Shown: piece after piece, positions 1 to 10,111 of the stretch
Layout of the letters: every line of letters starts with the position of its first letter
How positions within the stretch are numbered: the first letter of the stretch is position 1
Assembly: GCA_003427395.1 (NCBI GenBank)
Contig: BFEA01000073.1
Location: forward strand, 2,577,575 to 2,599,599
Reading direction: 5' to 3'
DNA length: 22,025 bases
From: Chara braunii
Taxonomy: Eukaryota > Streptophyta > Charophyceae > Charales > Characeae
The notes under the pieces: generated by a model
The model's input: only the letters and a program-made list of their open reading frames with translations
What the model was told of the DNA's origin: nothing
Databases searched by the model: none
Translations under genes and position numbers: made by a program

Positions 1-1905
1 TCCTTTCATAAGCATGTGCTTTTCATTAATCTAAATCACTCATTGTCATATTCATACTTAGTGTGATGTTCCGGTTGATCTTCCCTTCATATGCAAGTGT
101 TTTTCATCTAGTCTAGCATCTCTTTGTTTTGTTCATGCTTAGTGTGATGTTCCGGTTGATCTTCCCTTCATAAGCATGTGCTTTTCATTAATCTAAATCA
201 CTCATTGTCATGTTCATACTTAGTGTGATGTTCCGGTTGATCTTCCCTTCATATGCAAGTGCTTTCCATCTAGTCTAGCATCTCTTTGTCTTGTTCACAC
301 TTAGTGTGATGTTCCGGATGATCTTCCCTTCATATGCATATGCTTTTCATTAGTCTAAGCACTCATTGTCTTGTTCATACTAAGTGTGATGTTCCGGTTG
401 ATCTTCCCTTCATATGCAAGTGCTTTCCATCTAGCCTAACATCTTTTTGTCTTGTTCATACTTAGTGTGATGTTCCGGATGATCTTCCCTTCACATGCAT
501 GTGCTTTTTATTAGGCTAGTCACTCATTGTAATGTTCACACTTAGTGTAATGATCCGGATGATCTTTCCTTCATATGCATGTGTTTTTCACTAGTCTAAT
601 CCTTCATTGTCAAGTTCATGTTCCAGATCTTTTACCTTGTTGATCTCTACTCATTGTGCATGTGCTTTCCATTAGTCTAGTCTCCCATTGTCAAGTTCAT
701 GTTCCGGATCTTTCACTTTGTTGAACTCTTTTCCTTTGTGCATGTGCTTCCACTAATCTAGTCTCTAATTGTCAAGTTCATGTTCCGGATCTTTACCTTT
801 TTGATCTCTTCTCCTTTGTGCATGTGCTTCCACTAGTCTAGTCTCTAATTGTCAAAGTTTATGTTGCGGATCTTTACCTTGTTGATCTCTTCTCCTTTAT
901 GCATGTGCTTCCACTAGTCTAGTCTCTAATTGTCAAAGTTTATGTTCCAGATCTTTACCTTGTTGATCTCTACTCATTGTGCATATGCTTTCTATTAGTC
1001 TAGTCTCCCATTGTCAAGTTCATGTTCCGGATCTTTTACTTTGTTGAACTCTTCTCCTTTGTGAATATGCTTCCACTAATCTAGTCTTTAATTGTCAAGT
1101 TCATGTTCCGAATTTTTACCTTGTTGATATTTTCTCCTTTGTGCATGTGCTTCCACTAGTCTAGTCTATAATTGTCAAAGTTTATGTTCCGGATCTTTAA
1201 CTTGTTGATCTCTACTTATTGTGCATGAGCTTTCCATTAGTCTAGTCTCCCATTGTCAAGTTCATGTTCCGGATCTTTTACTTTGTTGAACTCTTCTCCT
1301 TTGTGCATGTGCTTTCACTAATGTAGTCTCTAATTGTCAAGTTCATGTTCCGGATCTTTACCTTGTTGATCTCTACTCATTGTGCATGTGTTAATCATTA
1401 GTCTAGCCTCCCATTGTCAAGTTCACGTCCCGGATCTTTACCTTGTTGATCTCTACTCATTGTGCATGTGCTTTCCATTAGTGTTGTCTCCCATTGTCAA
1501 GTTCATGTTCCGGATCTTTACCTTGTTAATTTCTACTCATTGTGCATCTGCTTTCCTCTAGTCTTGTCTTCATTTATCAAGTTCATGTTCCGGATCTTTT
1601 ACTTTGTTGAACTCTTCTCCTTTGTGCTTGTGCTTCCACTAGTCTAGTCTCTCATTGTCAAATCCATGTTCCGGAATCTTTACCTTATTGATCTCTACTC
1701 ATTGTGCATGTGCTTTCCATCAGTCTAGTCTCCCATTGTCAAGTTCATGTTTACGGATCTTTACCTTGTTNTCTCTTCTCCTTTGTGCATGTGCTTCCAC
1801 TAGTCTAATCCTTCATTATCAAGTTCATGATCTGGATCTTTACCTTATTGATCTCTACTCATTGTGTATGTGCTTTCCATTTAGTCTAGTTTCTCATTGA
1901 CATGT
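1..1905. repeat. Tandem satellite array, about 81-bp unit, about 23 copies
   Basis: The anchor GTTCCGG and its variants recurs every 80-81 bases. I placed it near 67, 148, 229, 310, 390, 471, then 621, 702, 783, 864, 945, 1025, 1106, 1187, 1267, 1348 and on to about 1830. In the first 500 or so bases two unit types alternate: one contains ATTAATCTAA or a variant and CACTCATTGT, the other CATCTAGTCTAGCATC or a variant. This gives a 162-bp dimer. From about 600 a second pair of subtypes appears: CTACTCATTGTGCATGTG with CTTTCCATTAG, and CTTCTCCTTTGTGCATGTG with CTTCCACTAG, in irregular order. The array starts before the window. One base at 1771 is ambiguous (N). Short open frames across 1462-1900 are only translations of the repeat and are not genes. 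Confidence 0.95.
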
Positions 1906-2115
1906 TATTTCAAAATATACTTATTGAATCTTTCACTATGGGACGAGTGATCGACGTTTGGTTGTTGTTACGGGGAGCTGAATTGATTAGGGGTTCTTCT
2001 TGTCTTCTCTCTCTCTATTTCTCTCTCTCTCTCTTTCTCATTCCCTCACTTGGCATATGACTAACCCTTCTCCACTGGACATGTTATTTCAAAATATACT
2101 TATTGAATCTTTCAC
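1900..2115. repeat. 37-bp direct repeat flanking a TC-rich spacer
   Basis: An identical 37-base A/T-rich segment, starting ACATGTTATTTC and ending GAATCTTTCAC, occurs at 1900-1936 and again at 2079-2115, with 142 bases between. The first copy begins exactly where the 81-bp satellite breaks off. After each copy the sequence diverges (TATGGGACG against AAGGGGGGG). The layout resembles a local duplication or the flanks of a small insertion, but 37 bp is much longer than an ordinary target-site duplication. Confidence 0.85.
1995..2048. repeat. TC-rich microsatellite
   Basis: Runs of (TC)n are interrupted by TATT and TTT between about 2002 and 2035, ending in CATTCCCTC. The stretch lies between the two 37-bp direct repeats. 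Confidence 0.85.
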
Positions 2116-4889
2116 AAGGGGGGGATAGTCGGTCCCTTGTGTCACCAAGAAGGCAAAAGAAAGGACGTTTGAAAAAGTGGGAGAAAGGCGGGATCTGGAA
2201 GGAAGCATAAGTTGATAGAGATGTCAGTTTGACTCAACCATTTCCCCGACTGCATGATTATGAGAAGAGGATGGGCTGATTGAACAACAAGAAGGGAAAA
2301 AAGCACAGCCAAAGGGTATGAAAAGGATAGGCATGTGGGAATGGTTATGAGTTGACCCCCAACGGGGGACATTGTATAAATCTTCTTGCTTGTGTGAGAT
2401 TGTGCAGGTGAGTAACGGCCAGAAATGCCTTAAGCGGGATAAGGGCGACAGGAACTAGGCACCAAGAGGGAAAGGGAAGAGGGACAAAGGGGCTATAAGA
2501 CCCTTGACATAGAGCCAACTCATGAAAATGACTTTTGCACTTGAGACTTGGAAGTGTGATTGAGAGTGCAAGTGTACCAAGGAAAATGCGATGTTGTGTG
2601 TGCATTTCTATGAGGACGCCGAAAAGACTAAGGGAGCCTACTTCAATAAGGTGAGAAGCAAATTGCGAGATCCGATGGATGCGTAGAGGCGAGGGAGAGA
2701 ACGGCTCTGCCGCATCCCGATGACGCCGTGTAGCCAAATGCTTAGGGAAATGGTGCGTGGCCTAAGGATGACGCTTAGCCTACGCACAAGAGAAGAGAAA
2801 TGCTCAAAGAATCCCTGGACTGCCTGCGTATTGGAAGGAGCAATTGCATGATAACACAACAAAGAAAAAAAAAAAAATCAGCGTTGCGACACGACCAGCG
2901 AGACTACCACCCGGCGTGAGGGCTGAGCTACATCCCCAATGTCAAAGCTCTCTCGCGCGATGGCCCACCCGCATCCATCTCAAAGCACTAGGTAGGGGTG
3001 ACCTGGGGACGAACAGCCCACGCCCGGAGCATGAGCGTGGGCGGGCCGAGCCAACTAGGACCCGCAGTGGGGTCGACTAAGGCTCGAAAGTCTACCGGGG
3101 TTTGGCCCTACAAAAATGGTGGAGGTGCCGGGTATTGGGTTAATTGACCCTTGCGATTTCGATGGGGGCGCCTGACGCATTGAACGTGTACATAACCCAA
3201 GATAAGAAAAATGGACTTGTGTTTGCTCTTCCCCTTGTGAGAAATCAGACTTGAGAGTGGCTGGGCGCATGGCATGGCCAGCCCTGGAGGTATAACATGC
3301 ATGCTATGCACTTGATCAGCCTTTCCTTTGAGGAATGGCTCTAGCCCCCCTTCATCCGGTGCTGGTGTTCCCCAGTCCGGGGAAGCCTTGGGCAAGTCGC
3401 AGGTCGACCCTTCCTCTTCGTATGAAAGAAGGGCTCCGGTTACCTGGCAGGCGGTTGGTGCTTGGCTTAGGCCAGGTTCCAATGAAAATCCCATGGCGGA
3501 ATGATCCGACCGAATGGGTGCTTTCCCCTTCTTCTTTTGAGCCCAGCGGGCTCATGCACTTTGCACCTTTCTTAATGATTGAAGGAACCAACATGAACAC
3601 AACGGGTCATCAAGAAAGAACGATCCCACCCTATGAAAGGACAGACAAGCGAAGAGAAGGGAGAACAATCCCACCCTATGAAAGGACAGACAAGCGAAGA
3701 GAAGGGGAATGAAGGGAGTTGCTAGACTCCAAGGAAAACTAGCTCACCCTTGAAGATTCTCACGAAAAGGAATCAACCACTATGTATGAAAGTAAGGGGA
3801 GTGACACTCATTGTCCTGAGAGAAAATATGTGAGTTATGGGTAGGAAGCGCTGGGTGCACCAAGGGAATGACACTTGTACTATGTGTGTCCCACTTGGGA
3901 CTTGTGTTTGCATGATGGGATTTGAGCGTCCTGCCTTTTGGAAGGAAAGGATTGGTCTGCACCGGCCAGTGCGGGTTGCGAAACGTCGTTCTCTTTTGTA
4001 AGTTGCCGTGTGTTCGTATGTGGAGGTCAGGCCACCGAACTGTCGAACGGGAGTCGGTCACGTCGGTTGATTAGTAGCATTCTCGTTCGAGCAGTGACGG
4101 ACTTCGGCTTAATGATCTGTCGGACGGGGTGTGAAATCTCCTCAGGCGGGGTTTAGCCTGTTGGCTGGCGGAGGGAGTACCACTGCATGCGGACAAAGAC
4201 GGAGCTTCGGAGGCGATTAGTAGCTTCTCGTAGCATGGTTTTGGAAAAGGCTGATTCTTGTCGGACCGATGGAAGTGAATGCCCGGACGATTGACTTTGT
4301 CCCTGTATTTAGGCACTCAAGGTAACCCTTGGTGTCGGTATGGATGTAAAAAGCGGCAAGACGGGATGAGGTATTCTGGGTAAGGAGGAAAGGGCGAATG
4401 CCTTGCCGAGACCTGGGTACCGCGCTCGCGATGGTTGAGCTGCGCTTGAGGTATGGGATAAAACTCTACCGATAGTACCAGCGGAGAGACCATATTGGGG
4501 ATGGCCGATGAGGAGATGACCGGCCCGTATGTGAGGTTGCCTTATTTTTTTAATGTGTTCCCCCTCTGTAAAAATTGATTGAGCTTGGGCTGTTGGACGG
4601 GACATATCTCTAAGTCTATCCCCCCCCCATCTAAGTCCGCACGAGTGAGAGATGATCGGAAGGAAGGAGGATAGAGGTCAATTGGAATTGAACCAAGAGA
4701 AAGAATGTGGGCAAATGGATGGTCGGCCGTGAAAATTATGGGAAGGAGATACTTAGGAATGGGGAGATAAAATAGGAAGACCTTGATGAGAGGTCTGAAA
4801 TAATTCTCATCTAAGGCAAGGGTTGACCTGACAAAAAGGACTGGTTGCTGCTCTTTTTATGAAAACAGGGGTCGGGTGCTGAAAACAAG
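2116..4889. other. Region with no supported gene
   Basis: Open frames here are short, lie on both strands, overlap each other and show no recognisable motif. I see no repeat of the ORF A-D family upstream of 4890. A run of eight C bases lies at 4621-4628 and an A-rich run at about 2864-2877. If the retroelement is complete, its 5' LTR and primer-binding site should be in or before this stretch. I compared it by eye with the 3' region and found no convincing long direct repeat, and I found no clear initiator-methionine-type primer-binding site. Confidence 0.5.
3617..3706. repeat. 45-bp tandem duplication, two copies
   Basis: AGAACGATCCCACCCTATGA at 3617 is repeated as AGAACAATCCCACCCTATGA at 3662. 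The rest of the unit, through GGACAGACAAGCGAAGAGAA, is otherwise the same. 45 is a multiple of three, but the surrounding frame has no other sign of coding. Confidence 0.9.
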
Positions 4890-5702
4890 ATGGTGCGATG
4901 GTTACCTTCCCCTATCTATACTAGCGGCCCGGAAATGCCAGTAGATGTAAAGGATGGGGTATCGGTCGTCCTCCCGGAAAATGGGACGTGGACGGACCTT
5001 GAACCGGGGTATCAAACGGTAATGCTGAAAGGAGAGGATGTTTTTCTTTGGATAGAAACGGTATGGACTAATGTCAGCTTGACGAGGTTGTCACCGAGTT
5101 TAATGAATTTGAAATTCTGAGGGACAGTGGAAGTCGGGGGGTGGGTCTACTTGTCGCAAGATGGGGAGAAAGCTATGATCATAGAATTGGCACTCGGGAA
5201 TACACCGGACGAGTTGTTTAGGAAAGCAAAATCAGAGGTTGTGTGGGCTGCATGTCAACGGCGGGAAATGAAAATGGAAAAGGTAGACGTACGGGTGGAA
5301 CTTGGAGATAGAGGAAGCATGAGGCGACCCGTAAGAACCATGCGATGTGTGCTGCCTCCCTTCCTAGTGGATGCGGTTTTCGAAACTCGGAGCAGGCTAG
5401 TACGGATATGCCAGTCCATGGCGAACCTCGGGCTATACCAATGCGCTAGGCAAGATTTTTTTCGGTTGTCAGTAAAGATGGGGGCGTTCGAGGGGAACTG
5501 GGCAGAGGAGCTGGCCGAGATACTAAACTGCCTTAGCATAGACAATATCTTTGTCCCTAGCGCTGTGCATTGGGAAATAGTCTACAGGAATGTGGCAATA
5601 GGGGACACGTTTCTAGATGGGGTAAGGGAGTTGGTATATGGCGAGGAGGAAGACTTCAGTGATGAAGACGAAGATGAAGAGATAGAGGACTGGGACTTCT
5701 AA
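4890..5702 (+). pseudogene. ORF A: first of four tandem paralogous two-domain proteins (unknown family)
   Basis: One frame of 270 codons runs from an ATG to TAA, broken only by TGA at 5118-5120. Reading continues in the same frame after the stop, and the flanking residues match the paralogues, so I treat it as one gene. The N-terminal part looks beta-rich: hydrophobic FLWIETVW, then GGWVYLSQDG just after the stop. The C-terminal part looks helical: LPPFL, then DFFRLSVKMGAF near residues 190-200, then IGDTFLDGVRELV. Only this copy ends in a long acidic tail rich in E and D (5646-5699), finishing WDWDF-like as EDWDF. I see no signal peptide, membrane segment or known catalytic motif. ORF B follows after 139 bases on the same strand. 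I do not recognise the family. Homology to ORFs B, C and D is clear by eye; function is unknown. Confidence 0.7.
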
Positions 5703-5841
5703 GAGGGGTGGGGTAACTTAACCTAAGAAGGGCGGGTGGCCTGGTGTTGTGCAGAAATAGGGAAAGATGACTAGAGAAGAGAGGATGATGGAATACACCT
5801 TCAAAAGGTGGGAACCACGACGACTCAAAGGAGAAATATAA

Positions 5842-6522
5842 ATGCCTATACCAACAGAAAATGAATGGAGGGGGACCACGTGCGGCTGGATTGGGTTTGA
5901 GGTTGCCCGAGACTTGTCATATGTATGGATAGAGCGGATTTGGAACCCGATAAGGGAAGAGGAAAGTTGGGATGATATAGCGGAAGGCAAGGTAGAGTCA
6001 GTCGGAACGATTGTCCTTTCCGAGGATGGATGACACCTGTTTTGCACCATTTTAGCAATGGGACAGGACCCGATGTGGCTTCCAGGGGACGCAGAGGCCC
6101 GAACCCGAAAAAAAGGCAAGCGGTTCACCAACGAGGGATGGAACGAAGTTAGTAGCAGAGTTGTGATGGGAGGATGAAAGGAACTTAAGCCTCCAAGTCT
6201 ACGGATAACGGCTTGGGTACCAGAGTTCGTAGCCAAGTGGTTTGGGGGGCTTGAGCACATTTTAGAAATAGCCGACTCCATGAGAAAGGTGCATATAGAG
6301 TGTGTCTGGCTGACTGAGGAGTTCTATAGGCTCTCATTGAAATATGGGCCCTTCTACGGAGATAAAGTCGAGGAAGTCATCATCGTCCTAAGAATAGGTA
6401 GGTATGACCGCCTAGAGGTAGAAGCGGAGTCTTGGGACGCCATAGTTAGCCGGGAGGCGGCGGCTGCACCCTCCTACGTAGACGATGTCTTTAAGCTATT
6501 CGAAGTGTTGTGGTTCGACTGA
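5842..6522 (+). pseudogene. ORF B: second paralogue of the two-domain family
   Basis: One frame from ATG (5842) to TGA (6520-6522), 226 codons, is interrupted by TGA at 6031-6033 and 6175-6177 with no frameshift. The N-terminal domain shows WIGFEVARDLSYVWIERIWN and then TIVLSEDG immediately before the first stop. The C-terminal domain shows EEFYRLSLKYGPFYGD, an aliphatic helix around VEEVIIVLRIG, then PSYVDDVFKLFE. These align with ORF C (VYLVVKLEW, LYLSEEGW, FLEMGPF, TYVDDLYRLYE). The residue after SEDG is W in ORF C and the stop codon here, which suggests TGG changed to TGA. The 285-base gap to ORF C holds no ORF I can support. Function is unknown. Confidence 0.68.
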
Positions 6523-6822
6523 ATAAGGCCGAGTGATCGAACACCGCGAAAAGGCTTGAGTATGGAGGGTGTTTGTGAGTTGAGATGTAACATAAGAAAG
6601 GGAGTGTGTGCAGTAGATAGTGCGTAAGGATTGAAACAAGGGGGAAGTGGCAGCAACCGGAAAAAGGGGAAGGGGGATAGGATTGTACGCATGTGAGTCG
6701 GAGATGCGGCAAGAGCCAGTGTACGATAAGTTGGGGAGCCTGAAAGACTAAAACACGAAAGGCATCGAATCTCCGTGGGTGCAGCAATCGGACCAAGAAA
6801 GCAGGAAATGAGACATTGCAAG

Positions 6823-7614
6823 ATGGCCCAGCGAATGACGTTCTGGGAGGATAGACCTCGTGGGATCCTGCCCCCAAAAATATCGGAAGGCCGGGTTGAA
6901 ATAAGCCTGCCGACAAGAAATGCGGTAAGTAATCCGGTAATGGACTGGGTCGGGGTAGAGTTGGTGGAAGATACGGTGTACCTAGTAGTGAAGCTGGAAT
7001 GGCGTGCGAAAGGGGAGTTCGGGGGCGTAGACTTGAACCTCCCAGGGCGTGTACATGCGACAGGATCCTTATACCTGTCGGAAGAAGGGTGGCGGACATT
7101 TGGGATTGCCTTGGCTTCCGGGGATGACCCCGTGTGAATGTTCGAAGGGGCATGACAAATAACCTGGCGGGAGGAGTTTGAGTTTGCAGACCCGGAACGA
7201 GACGATGTAACGGCGGAGGTAAGAGTTGCCACAACAGGGATCTTCGAGCTACCCAATGAGGTCGTACGGATGAGTCTACCGCCCTTTCTGCTAAGGCTAA
7301 TGGGAGGCATAGAGCGAGTGGAGCAGGCGGTGACTGCCGTAACTAGGCTAAACCTTGAGGAAGCATTAATATATCGAGAATACTATCGGGCCTTCCTAGA
7401 GATGGGGCCTTTCGGGGAGGAACAGGAGCGCGAGGTGCTTTGCATTCTACGAGCAGTAGTAAGTACTAGGCCGGGAGTGCCAAAAATAAGTGATGAGGCC
7501 ATGTGGAGAGTCATCCATCAGGAGGTAGGTCGGGGCGCGACCTACGTAGATGACCTCTACCGGCTGTACGAACTGCCTGAAGGGGCTACTACTCCTGGGA
7601 ATATGGAGGGATAG
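6823..7614 (+). pseudogene. ORF C: third and clearest paralogue of the two-domain family
   Basis: The frame ends at TAG 7612-7614. ATG codons at 6808 or 6823 are plausible starts; the open frame itself extends a little further up. TGA at 7135-7137 and 7153-7155 interrupt it, and both would be CGA (Arg) before a C-to-T change. The N-terminal domain has DWVGVELVEDTVYLVVKLEW, a loop, then TGSLYLSEEGWRTFGIALASG. The C-terminal domain has SLPPFLLRLMGG, YREYYRAFLEMGPFGEE, EVLCILRAVV, a W near 7504, then GATYVDDLYRLYE at about 7537-7572. It retains every family motif, so it is the best query for homology searches. ORF D starts about 140 bases downstream. Family and function are unknown to me. Confidence 0.7.
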
Positions 7615-7754
7615 TTGGGACTAGAAAAGAGGAATGAAAACACGAAGAACAAGGGGGCCAGTAGGTGGACGGTTTTGGGAGATTGGTTGTAACCCTTTTT
7701 ATGTGGACTATGCAGGGAATCACCAAGGCAACGATGGCAGCAAGACGTGAGTGA

Positions 7755-8549
7755 ATGGAACGCCAGCCTCGTGTGCGGATGGAACGCCAGCCCCGGTACC
7801 CCGGACCGCCTTGGAACAACGGTGGGCGATGGGAAGTATCCCTCCCGTCGAGTTCTACCTATCGGGGATTCGACGTAGAATGGCGGGCCGTGACTTTGGG
7901 ACGGGACGCCGCCTTCATGTTGGTAGAATATCGGTGGACAGGGATGTGACTCAATTGTGGACCGGGGGACGACCTGTACTCCAATCTCGAAGTTACCGGG
8001 ACCATGTATCTGCCTGAGACTGGCTGACACTCGTTGGGGGTAGAGATAGCACAAGGTCATAAGCTGGCACCGGTCTTTCGGAGGGCCGCCCGGACGTTGA
8101 CCCGGATAGGACAATCAGTCAGAGGTAGAAGGAATGTGGGGTTACTTACCCGGGTGGAAATGGGGGGATGGCGGGAATTCAGAGCACCAACCACACCGCT
8201 GAGGTGCCGGGTTCCCCGTTTTATGATAGATCTCATCTTCGGGAGCCTTGCAAGGGCGCGGGAGCTGGCAGACTCGACAATAATGTAGGCAGACCACTTT
8301 CCCCCTCTGACCATCGGGATGTTCTACGATATCGCTGTGGAACATGGGCCGTTCTGGGGAAACAGGGTCCATGAGTTACTAGAAGTCATCCACATCCTAT
8401 TGTTTAGGGCGCCATGGCTAGACTGGGCGGGATGTGAACGCATAATCAGGAGGGAAATTGAGATAGGAGAGAGTTATTTAGCAGGGGTGGCTGAATTATT
8501 CGAGGAGCCGACCGAACCAGAAGAGCCACGAGGGCGAGAGCGGGACTAG
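7755..8549 (+). pseudogene. ORF D: fourth paralogue of the two-domain family
   Basis: One frame of 264 codons runs from ATG 7755 to TAG 8547-8549. It is broken by TGA 7947-7949, TGA 8025-8027 and TAG 8286-8288, again without a frameshift. The start carries a 24-bp duplication, so the first 16 codons read as two near-identical octapeptides (MERQPRVR, MERQPRYP), and either ATG could be used. Family motifs are VEWRAVTLGRDAAFMLVEYRW, TGTMYLPETG followed by a stop at the position that is W in ORF C, VPRFMIDLIFG for LPPFL, MFYDIAVEHGPFWGN, and IGESYLAGVAELFE. The C-terminus is charged (EEPTEPEEPRGRERD). It is the copy nearest gag, 438 bases upstream. Function is unknown. Confidence 0.66.
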
Positions 8550-8987
8550 CATCCGCAAGCAGGCCAATAGGGCAGATCGAGTATAGTTCGCTGCGTACGG
8601 GAGTTCGCCGATGGGAATAAGAAAAGGGCCTCGGACCCGGATGGGTACACTCCTAACGACTGACCATAACCCTGAAGGTCAAAAATAGGAAACACTGCTC
8701 GGGAAGACTTTCCCTAGCAGAATGCCTAACCCGGACTCCCTCGTATCGGCCCGACGGGACAAGGGCACTACAAACAAGCTTGTGACAAAGGAAGCCAAGT
8801 CACGCTCATAGCTCGGTTGGGTGGCAGGGCCAGTCATGGCTCCTCCTTAAGGAAGGGTAATCAGGAAACGGGGATAGGAAGAGGGGCTATAAAGATAAGC
8901 CAACAAAGCCGGGAGCCTAGGGAATCTAAGTACCTCGCATTGCGTGTCGTCCTGGGAATTCTTTGGCTTATGCAGAACTAGGCAAAA
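8550..8987 (+). promoter_or_regulatory. Spacer before gag with a TATA-like box
   Basis: There is no supported ORF in these 438 bases. TATAAAG at 8888-8894 lies 94 bases before the gag ATG, and that ATG has a favourable context (AAAATGG). This could be a promoter that separates transcription of gag-pol from ORFs A-D, or a chance match in GA-rich DNA. I found no primer-binding site here. Confidence 0.22.
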
Positions 8988-10111
8988 ATGGCAACGGAGG
9001 AGGAGACAGATAACCGTAAGAGTGAAGGAGAACCAGGCTTAGGAGGCAGTGCCATACAAAGCGAAGGGGGGCAGAAGGACAGAGAATCGATAAATCCGGA
9101 TGGTACCAAAGGAAACCGGAAGGAAATTTCCACAGGAGAAAGCTCGGGGAAAGCCGGGGGAAGCAGGCAAGGGACTCAGAAGACCAAGGAGGGCAGAAAT
9201 AAGGATAGGACAAGCCCCCGAAATTCGGAAGGAGCCGTGTCTAAGAAAGTAAGGGTCGCGGATGCGAGGCGCAAACTAGCCGAGATAGAAAAGAGGACCG
9301 CGGAATACAAGGCAAGATTGATTGAGGAAATGATGACTGGGAACGAAGAAGGCCCTCTGCAGGAGGAACCCCGGGACGAACGGAGAGTCAGCCGAGGTGG
9401 GACTGAACAAGGGGATAAAGGTAGTGACCGTGGGGGAACGTCGAGCAAGAGAAGGAAAGAGAGAGAAAACTCTCCGGGGATGGAAGCAGAAAAGGCTACG
9501 ACTCCGCCAGCCATGGATAGTAGGGCTAGCCGCCTGCCGACCACGCCAGCGGTAACATGAGGATGCGAAGGACTTTGGAGCCTTAGGGAAAGAGTGTTGG
9601 GATGGTTTGACCCAGAAGGGACTATGAAAACCAGGGAAGAACAGAAGGCCGACAAGGAAGGTCCAGATAATAATATGGCAGGCGAGGCGAGCAGCTCCGA
9701 GGGCAGCCTTAAGAAGGTAGTGTCGTCCCTCGCGAAAGCACTAACCAAAAATCAAGGCTACCTAGCGGTTGCTAAGAAAAAGTTGACGTTTGATGGGGCA
9801 AACGTCACCGAATTCCTGATAGATTATGAGAATTTGGCTGCGTTGTTGAAATGGACCGAAGAAGAGAAGATGGACCACCTGGGGCAGCATGTGTCTTTGA
9901 GCCTAGGGCGGAACATAATGGCCATTGTGGCCGCGAGCCGGTCTTGGAAAGAAACTCGGGATGTGATGATGAGAAAGTATCTGGCAACAGAGAAGATTGC
10001 AACGGAGGCCGATTTAGCGGCAATCCAGAGGAAGAACTTCGCAATGTACAATGACTTCCTACGGGAGTTTACCTTGGTGGCACTAAGAATCCCCGGGGTT
10101 ACGGACCGAAT
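8988..10111 (+). pseudogene. gag: gag, N-terminal basic region and capsid-like region
   Basis: ATG 8988 opens a 190-codon stretch rich in E, K, R, G and S, with a helical segment around ADARRKLAEIEKRTAEYKAR. It then meets TGA at 9558-9560. Reading resumes in the same frame and reaches a capsid-like region: KKLTFDGANVTEFLIDYENL, WTEEEKMDHLGQHVSL, MIDDLE-type helix WKETRDVMMRKYL, and NDFLREFTLVALRIPGVTDR. The pattern of F-G-x-x-V-x-E-F-L followed by helices is typical of retrotransposon capsids (family knowledge). After about 10110 the coding sense moves to the -1 frame (NKYFLRQFSEFD), so about one base seems lost. The stop at 9558 fits CGA to TGA. The spacer upstream holds the only promoter-like site nearby. 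Confidence 0.82.

Noticed and set aside
1462-1900. Two plus-strand frames rich in hydrophobic residues, looking like membrane peptides
   Set aside because: Direct translations of the 81-bp satellite; 81 is divisible by three, so frames stay open.
1-1905. Regular repeats considered as a CRISPR array
   Set aside because: Units are contiguous and diverged over their full length, with no unique spacers; the context is plant-like.
2345-3712. Several short overlapping frames on both strands
   Set aside because: None longer than about 130 codons, no motifs, and one (3335-3712) includes the 45-bp tandem duplication.
3886-3912. GTGTGTCCCACTTGGGACTTG, similar in look to the TGTCGGGACTTG LTR start
   Set aside because: Too short, and no similar sequence follows, so not accepted as a 5' LTR.
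4329-4345. TTGGTGTCGGTATGG as a possible primer-binding site
   Set aside because: Does not match TGGTATCAGAGC or other common tRNA 3' ends well enough.
5718-6281. Minus-strand frame of 187 codons opposite ORF B
   Set aside because: Shadow of ORF B; no recognisable domain.
6474-7310. Minus-strand frames of 278 and 247 codons over ORF C
   Set aside because: They lie opposite ORF C, whose plus-strand frame has clear paralogues; S/P/L-rich shadow composition.
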